Translations under genes and position numbers: made by a program | Part shown: piece after piece, positions 18,590 to 28,351 of the stretch | Layout of the letters: each line of letters starts with the position of its first letter | How positions within the stretch are numbered: position 1 is the first letter of the stretch | Assembly (NCBI RefSeq): GCF_026319365.1 | Contig: NZ_JAPDMS010000002.1 | Coordinates: 372,001 to 436,000 of the forward strand | Source: Methylophaga sp. OBS1 | GTDB taxonomy: Bacteria; Pseudomonadota; Gammaproteobacteria; Nitrosococcales; Methylophagaceae | DNA length: 64,000 nucleotides | Reading direction: 5' to 3' | The notes under the pieces: generated by a model | Seen by the model: only the letters and a program-made list of their open reading frames with translations | Told to the model about the DNA's origin: nothing | Databases searched by the model: none

Positions 18590-19601
18590 AAATAAGCAGC
18601 AAATCGACGATAACGTTCAGGATGCGACGCTCGCCGCAGATGAAAAAGCGGTGACCCAAAGCCATAAGCCAGTCTGGATTGCACTGATCATTCTGTTTCT
18701 ACTGATGCTCGCCGGGGGCGGCTGGCTATATCAGCAAATTACTCGCGATCAGCAACAACAGGCCGAGCGCTTCAGCAGTTTCAATGATGCGCTGACCACC
18801 GTGCAGTCGGCCAGTAGTGAACAGCAGCGTGAGCTCATCGCACTGAACGAACAGCTTCAGGCTCAGTCCGACAAGCTGGATGAATTTATTTCCCGCGAGA
18901 CACTGACCAGCGAAGAGCTCAAAAGAACCTGGGCTCTGCAGGAAATTGAATACCTGCTTAATGTCGCCAATCAGCGGGCGCTGCTGGCACATGATGTTGA
19001 CGGCGCAATTCGTGCGCTGGAGATGGCGGATAAACAGATTCAGGCGATGTCAGACTATCGCTTACACCCTTTGCGGGCACTGATCGCTGAAGAGGTGATG
19101 GATCTCGAAGCGCTTGCCGATATTGATGCTGCTGGCATTGCCATCAAGTTACAGACAGCAGCCAATCATGTGCAGACCCTGCGCGTGAAAAAAGGCCCGG
19201 AAGTGGAATTTGATGAGTCTCAGAGCATGCCATCTGCTACAGAGTCGGACGCGGGCTGGAAACAGGCGCTGGATGATATCTGGCAGCAAATGCGTTCACT
19301 GGTTGTGATTCGTCATGATCAAACCGGCGAAGCGGCAGTATTGGTGCCCGAGCAGCGTTATTTTCTGTATCAGAATCTGCGCTTGCAGCTGGAGAGCGCC
19401 CGACTGGCCCTGCTGAATGCCGATAACGACAATTATCAGCATAGTCTGCAGACGGCCATTGACTGGTTGCAGCAATACTTTACCGGTGAACAGCGCGATG
19501 CCCTGCTCAATACTCTCAAGAAGCTGCAGGATGCACAGATTAATATCAGTATTCCGACTATTTCCGGTTCCCTGAATTGGCTTGAGGAGTATCAGCAATG
19601 A
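18576..19601 (+). CDS. hemX: HemX family membrane protein
   Basis: A 341-residue protein with a single N-terminal membrane helix (PVWIALIILFLLMLAGGGWLY, about residues 34-54) and a long Gln/Glu-rich helical domain. It is annotated in the family as uroporphyrinogen-III C-methyltransferase-like, but it lacks the methyltransferase fold; the real role in heme synthesis is unclear. ATG 18576 overlaps the hemD end by 14 bases. It overlaps hemY by 4 bases at ATGA. Confidence 0.88.
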   Translation: MANNENKQQIDDNVQDATLAADEKAVTQSHKPVWIALIILFLLMLAGGGWLYQQITRDQQQQAERFSSFNDALTTVQSASSEQQRELIALNEQLQAQSDKLDEFISRETLTSEELKRTWALQEIEYLLNVANQRALLAHDVDGAIRALEMADKQIQAMSDYRLHPLRALIAEEVMDLEALADIDAAGIAIKLQTAANHVQTLRVKKGPEVEFDESQSMPSATESDAGWKQALDDIWQQMRSLVVIRHDQTGEAAVLVPEQRYFLYQNLRLQLESARLALLNADNDNYQHSLQTAIDWLQQYFTGEQRDALLNTLKKLQDAQINISIPTISGSLNWLEEYQQ

Positions 19602-20800
19602 AAATCCTGCTCGTCGTTGCCCTCGCGCTTGCCTTTGGTGCCGCCGTGATCTGGGCGGCGGATTTCGAGCCGGGGTTTGTGCTGCTGCAATATGGCAGCT
19701 GGAGTCTGGAAACCTCGCTGGTGGTGTTCTCTGCCGTTTTTATCCTGTTGCTGGTGGCGGGTTATTTGTTGCTGCGTAGTCTGGTGTTGGTTAAACAATC
19801 CCCCGGTAAACTCGCTAATTGGAAGGAAACCCAACGGCATAAACGGGCTAACCGCGCATTGACCCGGGGTCTGATTACGCTGGAAGAAGGCCGCTGGAGC
19901 GAAGCGGAACGCATATTGATACGCCATGCCAGCAATAGCGAGACACCGCTATTGCACTATCTGGCCGGTGCCCGGGCCGCGCAGAAACAGAATGCCGCGG
20001 ATCGTCGAGATACTTACCTGCGACTGGCCCATGAAACCACAGAAGGCGCGGATATTGCGGTCGGGGTGGTGCAGGCTGAGCTACAGATTTCAGCCGGCCA
20101 GAAAGAGCAGGCACTGGCCACCCTGCAGCATCTGCGGGAAATGGCACCCAAGCATCCCTATGTGCTTCAGCTGCTACAGTCGCTGTATCAGGATATGGAT
20201 CAGTGGCAGGACGTTCAGTCTGTATTGCCTGACCTTCGCAAGCGTCACGTGCTGGAAAACAATGAAGTGCAGGCGCTTAGCCTCGATGCGGCTGTGGGTC
20301 AGATGGAAGCGGCGCTGGAACGTGAGGAATGGCGCAAGATGGAATCGGTCTGGGAGAAATCGCCGGTGCGCCAGCGTCAGTCCGAAGCGCTACTCGAACC
20401 CTACGTCGAGGGCCTGATCAGGCAAGGAGAAGTCGAGCAGGCTATCAATCTGATTGAGCAATATCTGCGTAAAGCGTGGAGTGATGCGCTGGTCTATCAG
20501 TATGGTCGGCTTCAGCAAGGTGATTTGCTTAAACGTCTGGCGCTCGCGGAAAAATGGCTCAAGCACCACCGTGATAATCCCTGGTTGTTGTTAACGCTTG
20601 GCCGTCTGGCTAAAGCTAACTCTCTATGGACCAAAGCGGAAGAATACCTGCGTCAGAGTCTTACTCATGGTCCTCGTGGTGAAACCTATCAAGTACTCGC
20701 TGAAGTGCTGACGGAGCAGGGTAAACCGCAGGCTGCCGCAGAGACATACAAAACCGGACTTGATCTGATGCTGGATCAAACTGCCACCCGCATCAAGTAG
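19598..20800 (+). CDS. hemY: HemY family TPR membrane protein
   Basis: A 400-residue protein with two N-terminal membrane helices (residues about 1-20 and 40-65). The cytoplasmic or periplasmic remainder is built of tetratricopeptide-like helices, for example AEEYLRQSLTHGPRGETYQVLAEVL near the end. HemY of this type is distinct from protoporphyrinogen oxidase and probably scaffolds late heme enzymes. It ends the hem operon. An AGGAG-type site overlapping its stop serves the Kef gene 12 bases on. Confidence 0.88.
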   Translation: MKILLVVALALAFGAAVIWAADFEPGFVLLQYGSWSLETSLVVFSAVFILLLVAGYLLLRSLVLVKQSPGKLANWKETQRHKRANRALTRGLITLEEGRWSEAERILIRHASNSETPLLHYLAGARAAQKQNAADRRDTYLRLAHETTEGADIAVGVVQAELQISAGQKEQALATLQHLREMAPKHPYVLQLLQSLYQDMDQWQDVQSVLPDLRKRHVLENNEVQALSLDAAVGQMEAALEREEWRKMESVWEKSPVRQRQSEALLEPYVEGLIRQGEVEQAINLIEQYLRKAWSDALVYQYGRLQQGDLLKRLALAEKWLKHHRDNPWLLLTLGRLAKANSLWTKAEEYLRQSLTHGPRGETYQVLAEVLTEQGKPQAAAETYKTGLDLMLDQTATRIK

Positions 20801-20811
20801 GAGATAAACCA

Positions 20812-22548
20812 GTGCAAGAGGCGGGCGGACATTACCTGATTGATATTCTGGCGCTGTTGCTGGCGACAGTCGTTATTATCCCCATATTCCACAAGATTCG
20901 GCTTGGTGCCATTCTGGGCTATTTGACTGCCGGTGTTGTACTGGGACCTTGGGGTTTTGGCGTGATCACTGAAGTAGAGGATATCCGCCATTTAGCTGAA
21001 TTTGGTGTTATCTTTCTGCTTTTCCTGCTGGGTATTGAACTCAAGCCCGATAAGCTGTGGCAGATGCGCAAAATGGTGATCGGGCTTGGCCTGGGTCAGG
21101 TTTTGATCACAGCCGGATTGATATACGGAATCGCCATCTGGCTGGGTGTTTCCAATCAGAGCGCGATCATCGTCGGTTTCGGTCTGGCGCTCTCTTCCAC
21201 GGCGTTCTGTCTTAAGCTGCTGTCTGAGCGTGGCGGTATTTCTACCGTTATGGGACGGATGTCGTTTTCAGTGCTACTGCTGCAGGATATCGCTGTGGTG
21301 CCATTATTGGCGCTGGTGTCGTATTTTGCTGCCGGCGGTAATGCCGAGGTGATGGAACCCAGCCTGAAACCGCTGTATGCGGTACTGGTAATTATCGCGT
21401 TGCTGTTTGCCGGACGTTATCTGCTCAATCCGATTCTGGAGCGGATTGTTGCCAGTCAGGATCCGGAAGTGTTTATTGCAGTCGCCGTGCTGCTGGTGCT
21501 TGGTGTCGCCTGGATTATGGAAGCGGTCGGCTTTTCCATGGCGCTGGGTGCCTTCCTGGCTGGGGTGATGCTGGCGGAATCCCACTATCGGCACCAGATT
21601 GAGGCCGATATTCTGCCTTTCCGTGGCATTTTGCTGGGGCTGTTCTTTATGACGGTCGGTATGGGTATCGATTTCAGTCTGTTATGGGACCAACTGGCTA
21701 ACATTATTGCGATGACCATCGGGCTGATGGTACTGAAAGCGGCGGTGGTCTACATGCTGGCCCGCATTTCCGGTGCCCGTCACGATATTTCTCTGCAGAC
21801 CGGGACTTTGTTGTCGCAAAGTGGTGAATTCGGTTTTGTGCTGTTCGGCTTTGCCGCCGCTTCAGGCGTGCTGGAAAAGGCAATTGGCGATATTCTGACG
21901 CTGGTGATTGCATTGACAATGGTGTTAACACCCTTTGTCGTCAAGCTCACAAACAGCCTGCTAATTCGCTTTTACACACCGGCACCGACTGAAGAGGAAG
22001 ACTATGCTGAGTTCGTCGAGGCCAGTGAGGAACATGTGATTCTGGCCGGTTTCGGCCGAGTCGGCGCGCGCGTGGGCACCTTGCTGGGTGCGGCTGGCGT
22101 ACCTTATATCGCGCTTGATATGAAACAGCATCGGGTCAAAGAGGCTCGTTCCCAGGGTTTCCCGGTGTTCTTCGGTGATGCCAGTAAAGTTAAAGTACTG
22201 CAGGCAGCAGGCGCCGACCATGCCAAGATGATTGTAGTGACGCTGGATGATCCGGGGCAGGTTGATAGATTGGTATCACAGGTGCGGCAGTTTTATCCTG
22301 ATATGCCGATTCATGCCCGCGCCCGGGATCGCCGCCATTGTGCAGATTTGATCACGCTGGGCGCCAGTACCACGGTATCGGAAACACTTGAAACCAGTCT
22401 GCGGTTGACTGAAGAAGTCTTACTCGGCAGTGGCGTTGAACAGGAAAAAGCCTCCCACGTCATCAATGAGTTCCGTGATGATTACTATTCCAACGTGGTG
22501 CAGAAAGTCACCGAGAACAAAGTAGTATTGGGTGAGTTGAAACACTGA
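20812..22548 (+). CDS. Kef-type monovalent cation:proton antiporter (CPA2)
   Basis: A 578-residue membrane protein with about 12 helices (residues 1-385) of the Na+/H+ exchanger fold and a C-terminal RCK_N/TrkA-N domain starting HVILAGFGRVGARVGTLL, a Rossmann nucleotide-binding loop. It resembles KefB/KefC/YbaL potassium efflux systems, gated by nucleotide or glutathione adducts in relatives. It starts at GTG 20812 with AGGAGA 7-8 bases upstream and follows hemY closely, so read-through from the hem operon is likely. Which subtype it is cannot be decided. Confidence 0.88.
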   Translation: MQEAGGHYLIDILALLLATVVIIPIFHKIRLGAILGYLTAGVVLGPWGFGVITEVEDIRHLAEFGVIFLLFLLGIELKPDKLWQMRKMVIGLGLGQVLITAGLIYGIAIWLGVSNQSAIIVGFGLALSSTAFCLKLLSERGGISTVMGRMSFSVLLLQDIAVVPLLALVSYFAAGGNAEVMEPSLKPLYAVLVIIALLFAGRYLLNPILERIVASQDPEVFIAVAVLLVLGVAWIMEAVGFSMALGAFLAGVMLAESHYRHQIEADILPFRGILLGLFFMTVGMGIDFSLLWDQLANIIAMTIGLMVLKAAVVYMLARISGARHDISLQTGTLLSQSGEFGFVLFGFAAASGVLEKAIGDILTLVIALTMVLTPFVVKLTNSLLIRFYTPAPTEEEDYAEFVEASEEHVILAGFGRVGARVGTLLGAAGVPYIALDMKQHRVKEARSQGFPVFFGDASKVKVLQAAGADHAKMIVVTLDDPGQVDRLVSQVRQFYPDMPIHARARDRRHCADLITLGASTTVSETLETSLRLTEEVLLGSGVEQEKASHVINEFRDDYYSNVVQKVTENKVVLGELKH

Positions 22549-22584
22549 TGACATAGTCATTAGTGACTGTAAGTTTATTAAAAA

Positions 22585-22608
22585 TCCCCTGAAAAGGGGC
22601 TTTTTTTT
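22585..22608 (+). terminator. Rho-independent terminator after the Kef gene
   Basis: The stem cccct / agggg with a 4-base loop is followed by c and eight T. It ends the hem-kef transcript before the convergent gene at 22620. Confidence 0.8.
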
Positions 22609-22619
22609 AATGGCTACAG

Positions 22620-25241
22620 CTAATTTCTAGTCCCACAGAATTCACTGTCACATCGCTGTTCCCAGCAATTAATCAGCCCGCCGACGGAGCATTGATAGGT
22701 GTCTGCATGCTCGCTTTTCTTGCAGTTGGTTTCACCCCATGTAATGTCGGCTTTATAGCTGCTGTTACAGAACTTGGCAGCCTTGTTCCTGAGGTTGGTT
22801 TTAGCCAGGTCCACAGCGGTATCGTATGGGTGGTAGACCTCGGTAGTGCCGTACATCTCGTAGTCACGGCCACTGCCGATCATTCTGTTTGGCTGTTTTT
22901 CAGGCTCAGGTTTCGCCTGCTGCGCTGTTGATGATGCCGACGTATCAGACTGAGTGGATGCTACTTTTGCTGGTTGTGACAGGGCTTTCTGACGGGCTTG
23001 AGCAGCGCTCTCACTGGCCTGTTGGGCACGGCTTTTTGCTTTTGCCACATTTTGTCTTGCCTTATCGACGCTGCGACGGGCATTGGATGAGTCGCTATAA
23101 GTAGTCCCCGAGCTGTAGTTATTCATTGCTCTGGTCTGGGCAATCATGCGATCCGTGGCGTTGAGGCGATCAGCGATAATCTGGTTACTTTGCTGAATCG
23201 AGTTCAGGGTATTGGCCCAGTGCGCCCGGGACCAGGCTTCGTGTTCCGCTTTGCGTTTTTGTCGTTCCGCTCTCCGTTCCGCGTCCGAATCAATCTGATA
23301 CTGTGCCTCGTCAATCATTTCTGCAGCATATTCAATATCGGAAATAGCCTGATCCATCATCTTTTCTGGCGTGATGACGGTTTTTGCTGGTTTACGAACA
23401 TAATCATAAACAAGCCCGGCCTCATCCAGAAGTTGTTCTTCTTTTTGATTCAGAGCGGTATAGGCCTGCTGATAGCCTGCCAGGTCGAAGGTCTCCAGGG
23501 CCTTGCTTCGACATTCAAGGTAACGGATGTTGTGATCAATCACCTCGTTGGGGTTAGGCATTCGGTCATAAGTATCGCCCTTTGTTTCCTGGAGGCAGCC
23601 TTGTGAGGTTGCCCAGCCATCGAAGCTGAGAGGGTAATACTCATCTTCAAGAAAAGCGGCATGCGCCGCTCCCGCATTTTGGACAGATACAATGCGGCGT
23701 TTGAGAATGGCTTGTTCTTTTTGGATCTCCTGCTCTCCCGTAATCACGCCGAGGCTCATAGAGAAATCCCCCCACCGCTCTTTCAGCGATTCAAGTGTGA
23801 CCGTGACTGAGGGATCGTCTTTCTGATAAGTATCGACCTTAGCCTGAACATAAGCGGCTTCAGAGCCGAATTTGATGAGCTCCACATTCCGCGCATTGTC
23901 GACCAAGTCACAGCGCTTCTTTCGCATCCATTGGATATGTTTTGTTCTCATCGGCTGGGAGGAATGCGTGCCATAGAAGCAATCGGGACAATACTGCCAA
24001 TCCGTGATAACGGCGCCATCGGTGACTGTGTCAGGCACTTTTGCCGGAAAGGATTTCATATAAAAGTAAGGGATATCGGGTGACCAAGGTGCAACCGGGA
24101 ACCTTGCATGCTGATCCATAAACATCCCCGCCTGACGCTGGATAATCTCTTGCGCAGTGATGTTTTTTACCGGCTTGATCACATAGCGATAGACAGGCGG
24201 TACTGCGTCATATTCAGTACCGGGCTTGAACTCCAGCCATACGCGCACAATGGGCGCGTTTTCGAGTGAAACGCCATCCTGAACCTGCTCGAAGTTCACC
24301 AGGTCGTTGCCGGCGCTTTTCGGCTGATAACGCGCCTCCCAAGCCTGATACCCGGGGTCACTGTCAATCAGTTGCTTAACAGCACGTTGTTTTTCTGACG
24401 GCACTGTTTCTGGAGTAGCTTGGCGGTCTTCCCCGGTCTTTTCGAGAGCGGCAAGGCGACACGCGAGAATGGTTCGTTCTTTTTCGATTGTTTGTGTGCC
24501 GGTAACGACGCCCAGAGTCACAGAGATCGCCCCCCACCTTTCTTGCAGCGATTCAAGTGTGATTGAGGGATCATTTTTTTGGTAGCTCTCGACCATAGCT
24601 TGAGTGTAAGCTGCTTCAGAGCCGAACCTGATACGTTCAACATTCAGGGCATCTTCAATTTTGTCACTGCGCCCCTCTCTCATCCATTGGAGAATTTGTG
24701 TTCTCATTGCCTCAGAGGAGTGGCGGGCTTCGAAGCAATCGGCACAATAATGCCAATCAGTGATGATGGCACCCTCGGTGACTTTATCGGGCACTTTTGC
24801 CGGAAAGGCTTTCCTGGGCCAGACGGGATAATCGGGCAACCACTGTCCAACCGGGAAGTCAGCATGCTGATCCATAAACATGCCCGCCTGACGCTCGATA
24901 ATCTCCTCTGCAGTGATGTTTTTTACCGGCTTGATCACATAGCGGTAGACGGGGACCGGATCATTTTCCGTTCCGGGCTTGAATTCCAGCCAGACTCGCG
25001 TGATGGGGGCGTTGTCGAGTGTCACCCCATCCTGAACCTGCTCGAAATTCACCATATCTGTGCCTGGACGTTTGGGCTGATATCGGCTCGCCCACGCCTG
25101 ATACTCCGGATCCCTGTCAATCAGTTGCTTAACAAGTTGTTTACTCGACGACTCCGTGCCTGCCAGAGAAATATTGATGAAGAGCAGCGTTATGACGAGG
25201 GGCAGCATTAAGGTTATTGTGCGATGAGACAGATTGGGCAT
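22620..25241 (-). CDS. large secreted protein with an internal duplication, unknown function
   Basis: An 873-residue protein that I do not recognise. ATG 25241, preceded by AGGAAAG, is chosen because it gives a clean signal peptide (TLMLPLVITLLFINISLAG); an upstream in-frame start at 25286 would mask it. Residues about 37-268 and 288-520 are two copies of one module. Both share VNFEQVQDGV, NAPI.RVWLEFKPGTE, YVIKPVKNIT, RQAGMFMDQHA and a CxxC motif (YCADCF, YCPDCF). Then come a unique region (540-660), a Gln/Ala/Arg-rich coiled coil (about 670-790) and a Cys-rich tail with six Cys. The export signal and paired Cys suggest a periplasmic or surface protein with disulfides or metal. It lies downstream of dnaN, where recF is usual. 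Confidence 0.75.
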   Translation of the reverse strand: MPNLSHRTITLMLPLVITLLFINISLAGTESSSKQLVKQLIDRDPEYQAWASRYQPKRPGTDMVNFEQVQDGVTLDNAPITRVWLEFKPGTENDPVPVYRYVIKPVKNITAEEIIERQAGMFMDQHADFPVGQWLPDYPVWPRKAFPAKVPDKVTEGAIITDWHYCADCFEARHSSEAMRTQILQWMREGRSDKIEDALNVERIRFGSEAAYTQAMVESYQKNDPSITLESLQERWGAISVTLGVVTGTQTIEKERTILACRLAALEKTGEDRQATPETVPSEKQRAVKQLIDSDPGYQAWEARYQPKSAGNDLVNFEQVQDGVSLENAPIVRVWLEFKPGTEYDAVPPVYRYVIKPVKNITAQEIIQRQAGMFMDQHARFPVAPWSPDIPYFYMKSFPAKVPDTVTDGAVITDWQYCPDCFYGTHSSQPMRTKHIQWMRKKRCDLVDNARNVELIKFGSEAAYVQAKVDTYQKDDPSVTVTLESLKERWGDFSMSLGVITGEQEIQKEQAILKRRIVSVQNAGAAHAAFLEDEYYPLSFDGWATSQGCLQETKGDTYDRMPNPNEVIDHNIRYLECRSKALETFDLAGYQQAYTALNQKEEQLLDEAGLVYDYVRKPAKTVITPEKMMDQAISDIEYAAEMIDEAQYQIDSDAERRAERQKRKAEHEAWSRAHWANTLNSIQQSNQIIADRLNATDRMIAQTRAMNNYSSGTTYSDSSNARRSVDKARQNVAKAKSRAQQASESAAQARQKALSQPAKVASTQSDTSASSTAQQAKPEPEKQPNRMIGSGRDYEMYGTTEVYHPYDTAVDLAKTNLRNKAAKFCNSSYKADITWGETNCKKSEHADTYQCSVGGLINCWEQRCDSEFCGTRN
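23679..24380 (-). repeat. second copy of the intragenic tandem module
   Basis: Encodes residues about 288-520 of the secreted protein. It matches the first module along its whole length, with a few small indels (for example an added Pro in VPPVYRYVIKP and VTVTLESL against ITLESL). The copies are clearly diverged, so the duplication is not recent. The CxxC motif is conserved. Confidence 0.8.
24438..25133 (-). repeat. first copy of the intragenic tandem module
   Basis: Encodes residues about 37-268 of the secreted protein, beginning VKQLIDRDPEYQAW and ending with the TGTQTIEKERTILACRL segment. It pairs with the copy at 23679-24380, and about 19 residues separate the two modules. Confidence 0.8.
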
Positions 25242-25583
25242 AACTTGAATCTTTCCTGATCGTGTTCGATACCAGTTCATAGGCATTGACTAACTTTGCT
25301 GGTGCTAAATATGGGGATGATGCGTATTGTGCTCTTGCCGTCTCAGAGACAGTAATGTCTGAGCCAGGATTGCGACACGGATGAGAGATTGGTGTGAAGC
25401 TGTAAGAGTTTGAGGAGAATAACGGCAATTTTCTCGATCCCTGAAAAGCAAAACCTAGGTTGAGTCCTTGAGAAAACCATACTAAAAATCAGGCACAAAG
25501 TCACTGCAAGCTGCTCAGGCTTGTTTCTGAAATACAGAGCAGACTCCTCGACAGCGAATGCGTCGAGGAGTCGAGTCTTTTCC
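25242..25583. other. 342-base gap between the duplicated-protein gene and dnaN
   Basis: No supported gene is seen. A 95-codon minus-strand frame (25141-25428) overlaps the signal peptide region of the neighbour in another frame and lacks protein-like character. The gap should hold the promoter for the secreted protein; no convincing -35/-10 pair or operator stood out. Near dnaN it holds the inverted repeat at 25542-25572. Confidence 0.5.
25542..25572. repeat. strong inverted repeat downstream of dnaN
   Basis: Perfect 11-bp arms gactcctcgac / gtcgaggagtc with a 9-base loop start just after the dnaN stop. No T run follows on the minus strand, so it is not a classical terminator for dnaN, though it may still end or stabilise the dnaA-dnaN transcript. 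Confidence 0.6.
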
Positions 25584-26687
25584 TTATAACCTCATCGGCA
25601 TGACAACATACTGCCGCTCAAACTGTGGATCGGCAGGCGTGACCAATGCACTGCTGGTTTCATCGGTAAACGTGATTTTGACCTTGTCATCGGGCATCGC
25701 ATTAAGCAGATCCAGCAGGTAGGCGTTATTAAAGGCGATTTCCAGCGGCGTGCCTTTGTAGTCGACGCTGATTTCCTCTTCCGCTGATTCCTGCTCCTGG
25801 TTGGTCACCGTGGCCTTGAGCTGATCGGTATCGAGATTGATCCGCACGCTACGGTGTTTGTCATTGGACAGAATGGCGGCACGTGACAGCGCCTGTTTCA
25901 GTTCATCACGATCGGCCAGCACTTCCTTGTCGCCGCCCAGTGGCAGCACCCGTTCGTAGTTGGGGAACTGGCCGTCAATCAGCTTCGAGGTGAAGTGAAT
26001 ATCGGGCAGTTCTACTTTAATCTGCTGATTACTGAAAGCGAGTTTCACTTCATCATCGGTGTCATTGAGCAGACGGCCCAGTTCGATTATGGCTTTACGC
26101 GGCACGATCACACTGTTTTTTTCTTCTACCGGATTGGCCGTGGTCAGGCTGCCAAGCGCCAGACGGTGACCGTCGGTAGCCACGGCGCGTAGCGTTGTGC
26201 CATCGCGTTCCAGCAACAGGCCATTGAGGTAATAACGCACGTCCTGGCTGGCCATCGCAAAGCTGGTTTCATCAATCAGGGCTTTCAGTGCAGTCTGCGG
26301 CAGGGCGATTTCATCGACGTAGTTGGCGCCTTCGCTGTCCGGGAAGTCATCGCTGGACAGGGTCGCCAGCGAGAAACGGCTTTTACCGGCTTTGACCAGG
26401 GCCTTGTTGTCAGAGGCATTAAAGCTGATGGTGGCATTGCCGGGCAGGGCGCGGACAATGTCGAGCAGCTTGCGCGCGGATACCGTGGTTTTGCCTTCGG
26501 CTTCCACCGAGACCGGCAGCGTCGCGATCATTTCCAGTTCCATATCGGTACTGGTCATCGACAGCTGGTTGCCATGCGTCCGTAGCAGCACGTTGGACAA
26601 AATAGGCAGGGTCGCACGCCGTTCAACAATACTGCACACCAGCTGCAGTGGCCGGACGAGGGTTTCTTGGCTGACAGTGAATTCCAT
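25584..26687 (-). CDS. dnaN: DNA polymerase III beta sliding clamp
   Basis: A 367-residue clamp of three similar domains, starting MEFTVSQETLVRPLQLV. It has the internal signature SRFSLATLSSDDFPD, the DVRYYLNGLLLE segment and the C-terminal YVVMPMRL that forms part of the peptide-binding groove. It is the processivity factor encircling DNA. It is downstream of dnaA with 27 bases between them, the standard order. The usual next genes recF and gyrB are not here. Confidence 0.97.
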   Translation of the reverse strand: MEFTVSQETLVRPLQLVCSIVERRATLPILSNVLLRTHGNQLSMTSTDMELEMIATLPVSVEAEGKTTVSARKLLDIVRALPGNATISFNASDNKALVKAGKSRFSLATLSSDDFPDSEGANYVDEIALPQTALKALIDETSFAMASQDVRYYLNGLLLERDGTTLRAVATDGHRLALGSLTTANPVEEKNSVIVPRKAIIELGRLLNDTDDEVKLAFSNQQIKVELPDIHFTSKLIDGQFPNYERVLPLGGDKEVLADRDELKQALSRAAILSNDKHRSVRINLDTDQLKATVTNQEQESAEEEISVDYKGTPLEIAFNNAYLLDLLNAMPDDKVKITFTDETSSALVTPADPQFERQYVVMPMRL

Positions 26688-26714
26688 GATGATTCTCTCA
26701 GGGTCCGTGATTGA

Positions 26715-28082
26715 TTAACTCGACAGGGTTCGTAAAAGATTACGGTAATCTTCCTCGACGCGGTTATCTGATTCGCGCAGTTCTGCTACTTTGCGCGTCG
26801 CGTGCAATACCGTGGTGTGATCACGACCGCCGAAGGCGTCACCGATTTCCGGCAGACTGTGGCTGGTCAGTTCCTTAGCCAGTGCCATGGCAACCTGGCG
26901 TGGACGGGCAATGGAGCGGGTACGTTTTTTTGACAGCAGATCAGAAACGCGCACTTTGAAATATTCAGCGACTGTTTTCTGAATGCTCTCCAATGTCACC
27001 AGTTTCTGATGCAGGGCCAGCAGATCCTTGAGCGCTTCCTGCGCCATATCGATGGATAGCGGCTGGTTGGTAAAGCGCGAGAAAGCGAGGACACGCTGCA
27101 AGGCGCCTTCCAGATCACGCACGTTAGACTTGATGCGTTTGGCGATAAAGAAAGCCACGTCTTCCGGCAGGGTGATGAGGTTCTGATGCGCTTTTTTAAT
27201 CAGAATGGCAACCCGGGTTTCCAGCTCCGGCGGTTCGATAGCGACTGTAAGCCCCCAGCCCAGTCGCGATTGCAGACGTTCGTCCAGGTTTTCTACTTCT
27301 TTGGGGAAGCGGTCACAGGTCAGGATGATCTGACGCTGGCCTTCCAGCAGGCTATTAAAGGTGTAGAAAAACTCTTCCTGCGAACGCTCTTTTTTGGCGA
27401 AAAACTGGATATCGTCGATAAGCAGGGCATCGGCACTGCGGTAGTGGGCCTTGAACTGATCAATGGCGTTGTTGCGCAGTGCCGTGATCATGTCCTGCAC
27501 AAAACGCTCGGAAGACAGGTAAATGACCCGTGCCTTGGGATTATTCTGTTTGATTTTGTTACCCACAGCCAGCATCAGGTGGGTTTTGCCCAGACCGGTA
27601 CCGCCATACAGAAATAACGGGTTATAGCCGCTGGTGCCGGGGGCTTCGGCAACATGTAATGAGGCAGCGCGGGCAATCTGATTGGACTTACCTTCGACAT
27701 AATTATCAAAGGTGAACAGCGGATTCATCGGGCTGCCGATAGCGGGCTCGGTTTTAGCCGGCTCTTTGTTTTCGGCTTGCGGTGTGACGATTTCGCTGAC
27801 CGGCGCGGTGTTGCGGCGCGGTTTGATTTCTTCAGCCGGCACGGTGCCGACTTCAATCGCTACCCGCGCAATCAGGCCCTGACTCAGATTGTGGATCAGG
27901 CTATTGATTTGCTGTTCCAGCTGTTCCTGTACCCAGGCTTTGACGTAGGGATTTGGCGCGAGTAAGCGCAAACTATCTTCGGTTTCGATGGCCTGCAGAG
28001 GCCGGAGCCATGTGTTCAGCTGTTGTGCCGAAAGATCACCTTCGAGATGGGACAGGCATTTTTCCCAAAGGGGTGAGGACAC
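26715..28082 (-). CDS. dnaA: chromosomal replication initiator DnaA
   Basis: A 455-residue initiator. Domain I (residues about 1-85) is followed by a linker with Pro/Glu, then the AAA+ domain III with Walker [10 protein letters not shown] and Walker [10 protein letters not shown], and domain IV with the DNA-binding signature [20 protein letters not shown]. It starts at GTG 28082 with AAGGAG six bases upstream; the ATG overlapping it is out of frame. A GTG start can limit DnaA output. It is divergent from rpmH. Confidence 0.97.
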   Translation of the reverse strand: MSSPLWEKCLSHLEGDLSAQQLNTWLRPLQAIETEDSLRLLAPNPYVKAWVQEQLEQQINSLIHNLSQGLIARVAIEVGTVPAEEIKPRRNTAPVSEIVTPQAENKEPAKTEPAIGSPMNPLFTFDNYVEGKSNQIARAASLHVAEAPGTSGYNPLFLYGGTGLGKTHLMLAVGNKIKQNNPKARVIYLSSERFVQDMITALRNNAIDQFKAHYRSADALLIDDIQFFAKKERSQEEFFYTFNSLLEGQRQIILTCDRFPKEVENLDERLQSRLGWGLTVAIEPPELETRVAILIKKAHQNLITLPEDVAFFIAKRIKSNVRDLEGALQRVLAFSRFTNQPLSIDMAQEALKDLLALHQKLVTLESIQKTVAEYFKVRVSDLLSKKRTRSIARPRQVAMALAKELTSHSLPEIGDAFGGRDHTTVLHATRKVAELRESDNRVEEDYRNLLRTLSS

Positions 28083-28351
28083 ATGAACTCCTTGATTATC
28101 AATCGCTTAGTCAAAAATACAGAGGCGCAGACGACCTATGTCTGCTATAGTATAGCGTCCGGCGCAGGACCACTAAAGTTATCTTTCTGCGTTTGGTTTG
28201 GCAAGTTAAATCACAGTTATATTAATCAGTGATTCTGGTTTGACTTGATCACCTTCGAAACTTTATAATCCCGTGTCTTTTTGCCTGGCCGGTTTTAGCG
28301 TTTGTTAAAGCCGCGGGCAGCGAAATAAACACTAGTTCTGGAGTTGGTGAA
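28083..28351. other. dnaA-rpmH divergent intergenic region
   Basis: In 269 bases I see the rpmH promoter at 28240-28269. A possible minus-strand -10 for dnaA (agtata at 28149-28154 on plus, TATACT on minus) also has an upstream element about 18 bases away. I found no exact TTATCCACA-type DnaA boxes and no clear AT-rich unwinding repeats, so there is no support for calling this the replication origin. Confidence 0.5.
28240..28269 (+). promoter_or_regulatory. sigma-70 promoter of rpmH
   Basis: TTGACT at 28240-28245 and a perfect TATAAT at 28264-28269 are separated by 18 bases, about 82 bases upstream of the rpmH start. This is a strong promoter, as expected for a ribosomal protein gene. Confidence 0.75.

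Noticed and set aside
24579..25211. 210-codon plus-strand frame opposite the duplicated secreted protein
   Set aside because: It is antisense to a gene with signal peptide, SD site and repeated conserved modules; no SD site or family features of its own.
26323..26718. 131-codon plus-strand frame opposite dnaN
   Set aside because: Shadow of the well-identified dnaN coding sequence.
28083..28351. Replication origin between dnaA and rpmH
   Set aside because: No TTATCCACA-type boxes in either orientation and no AT-rich repeats were found by eye.
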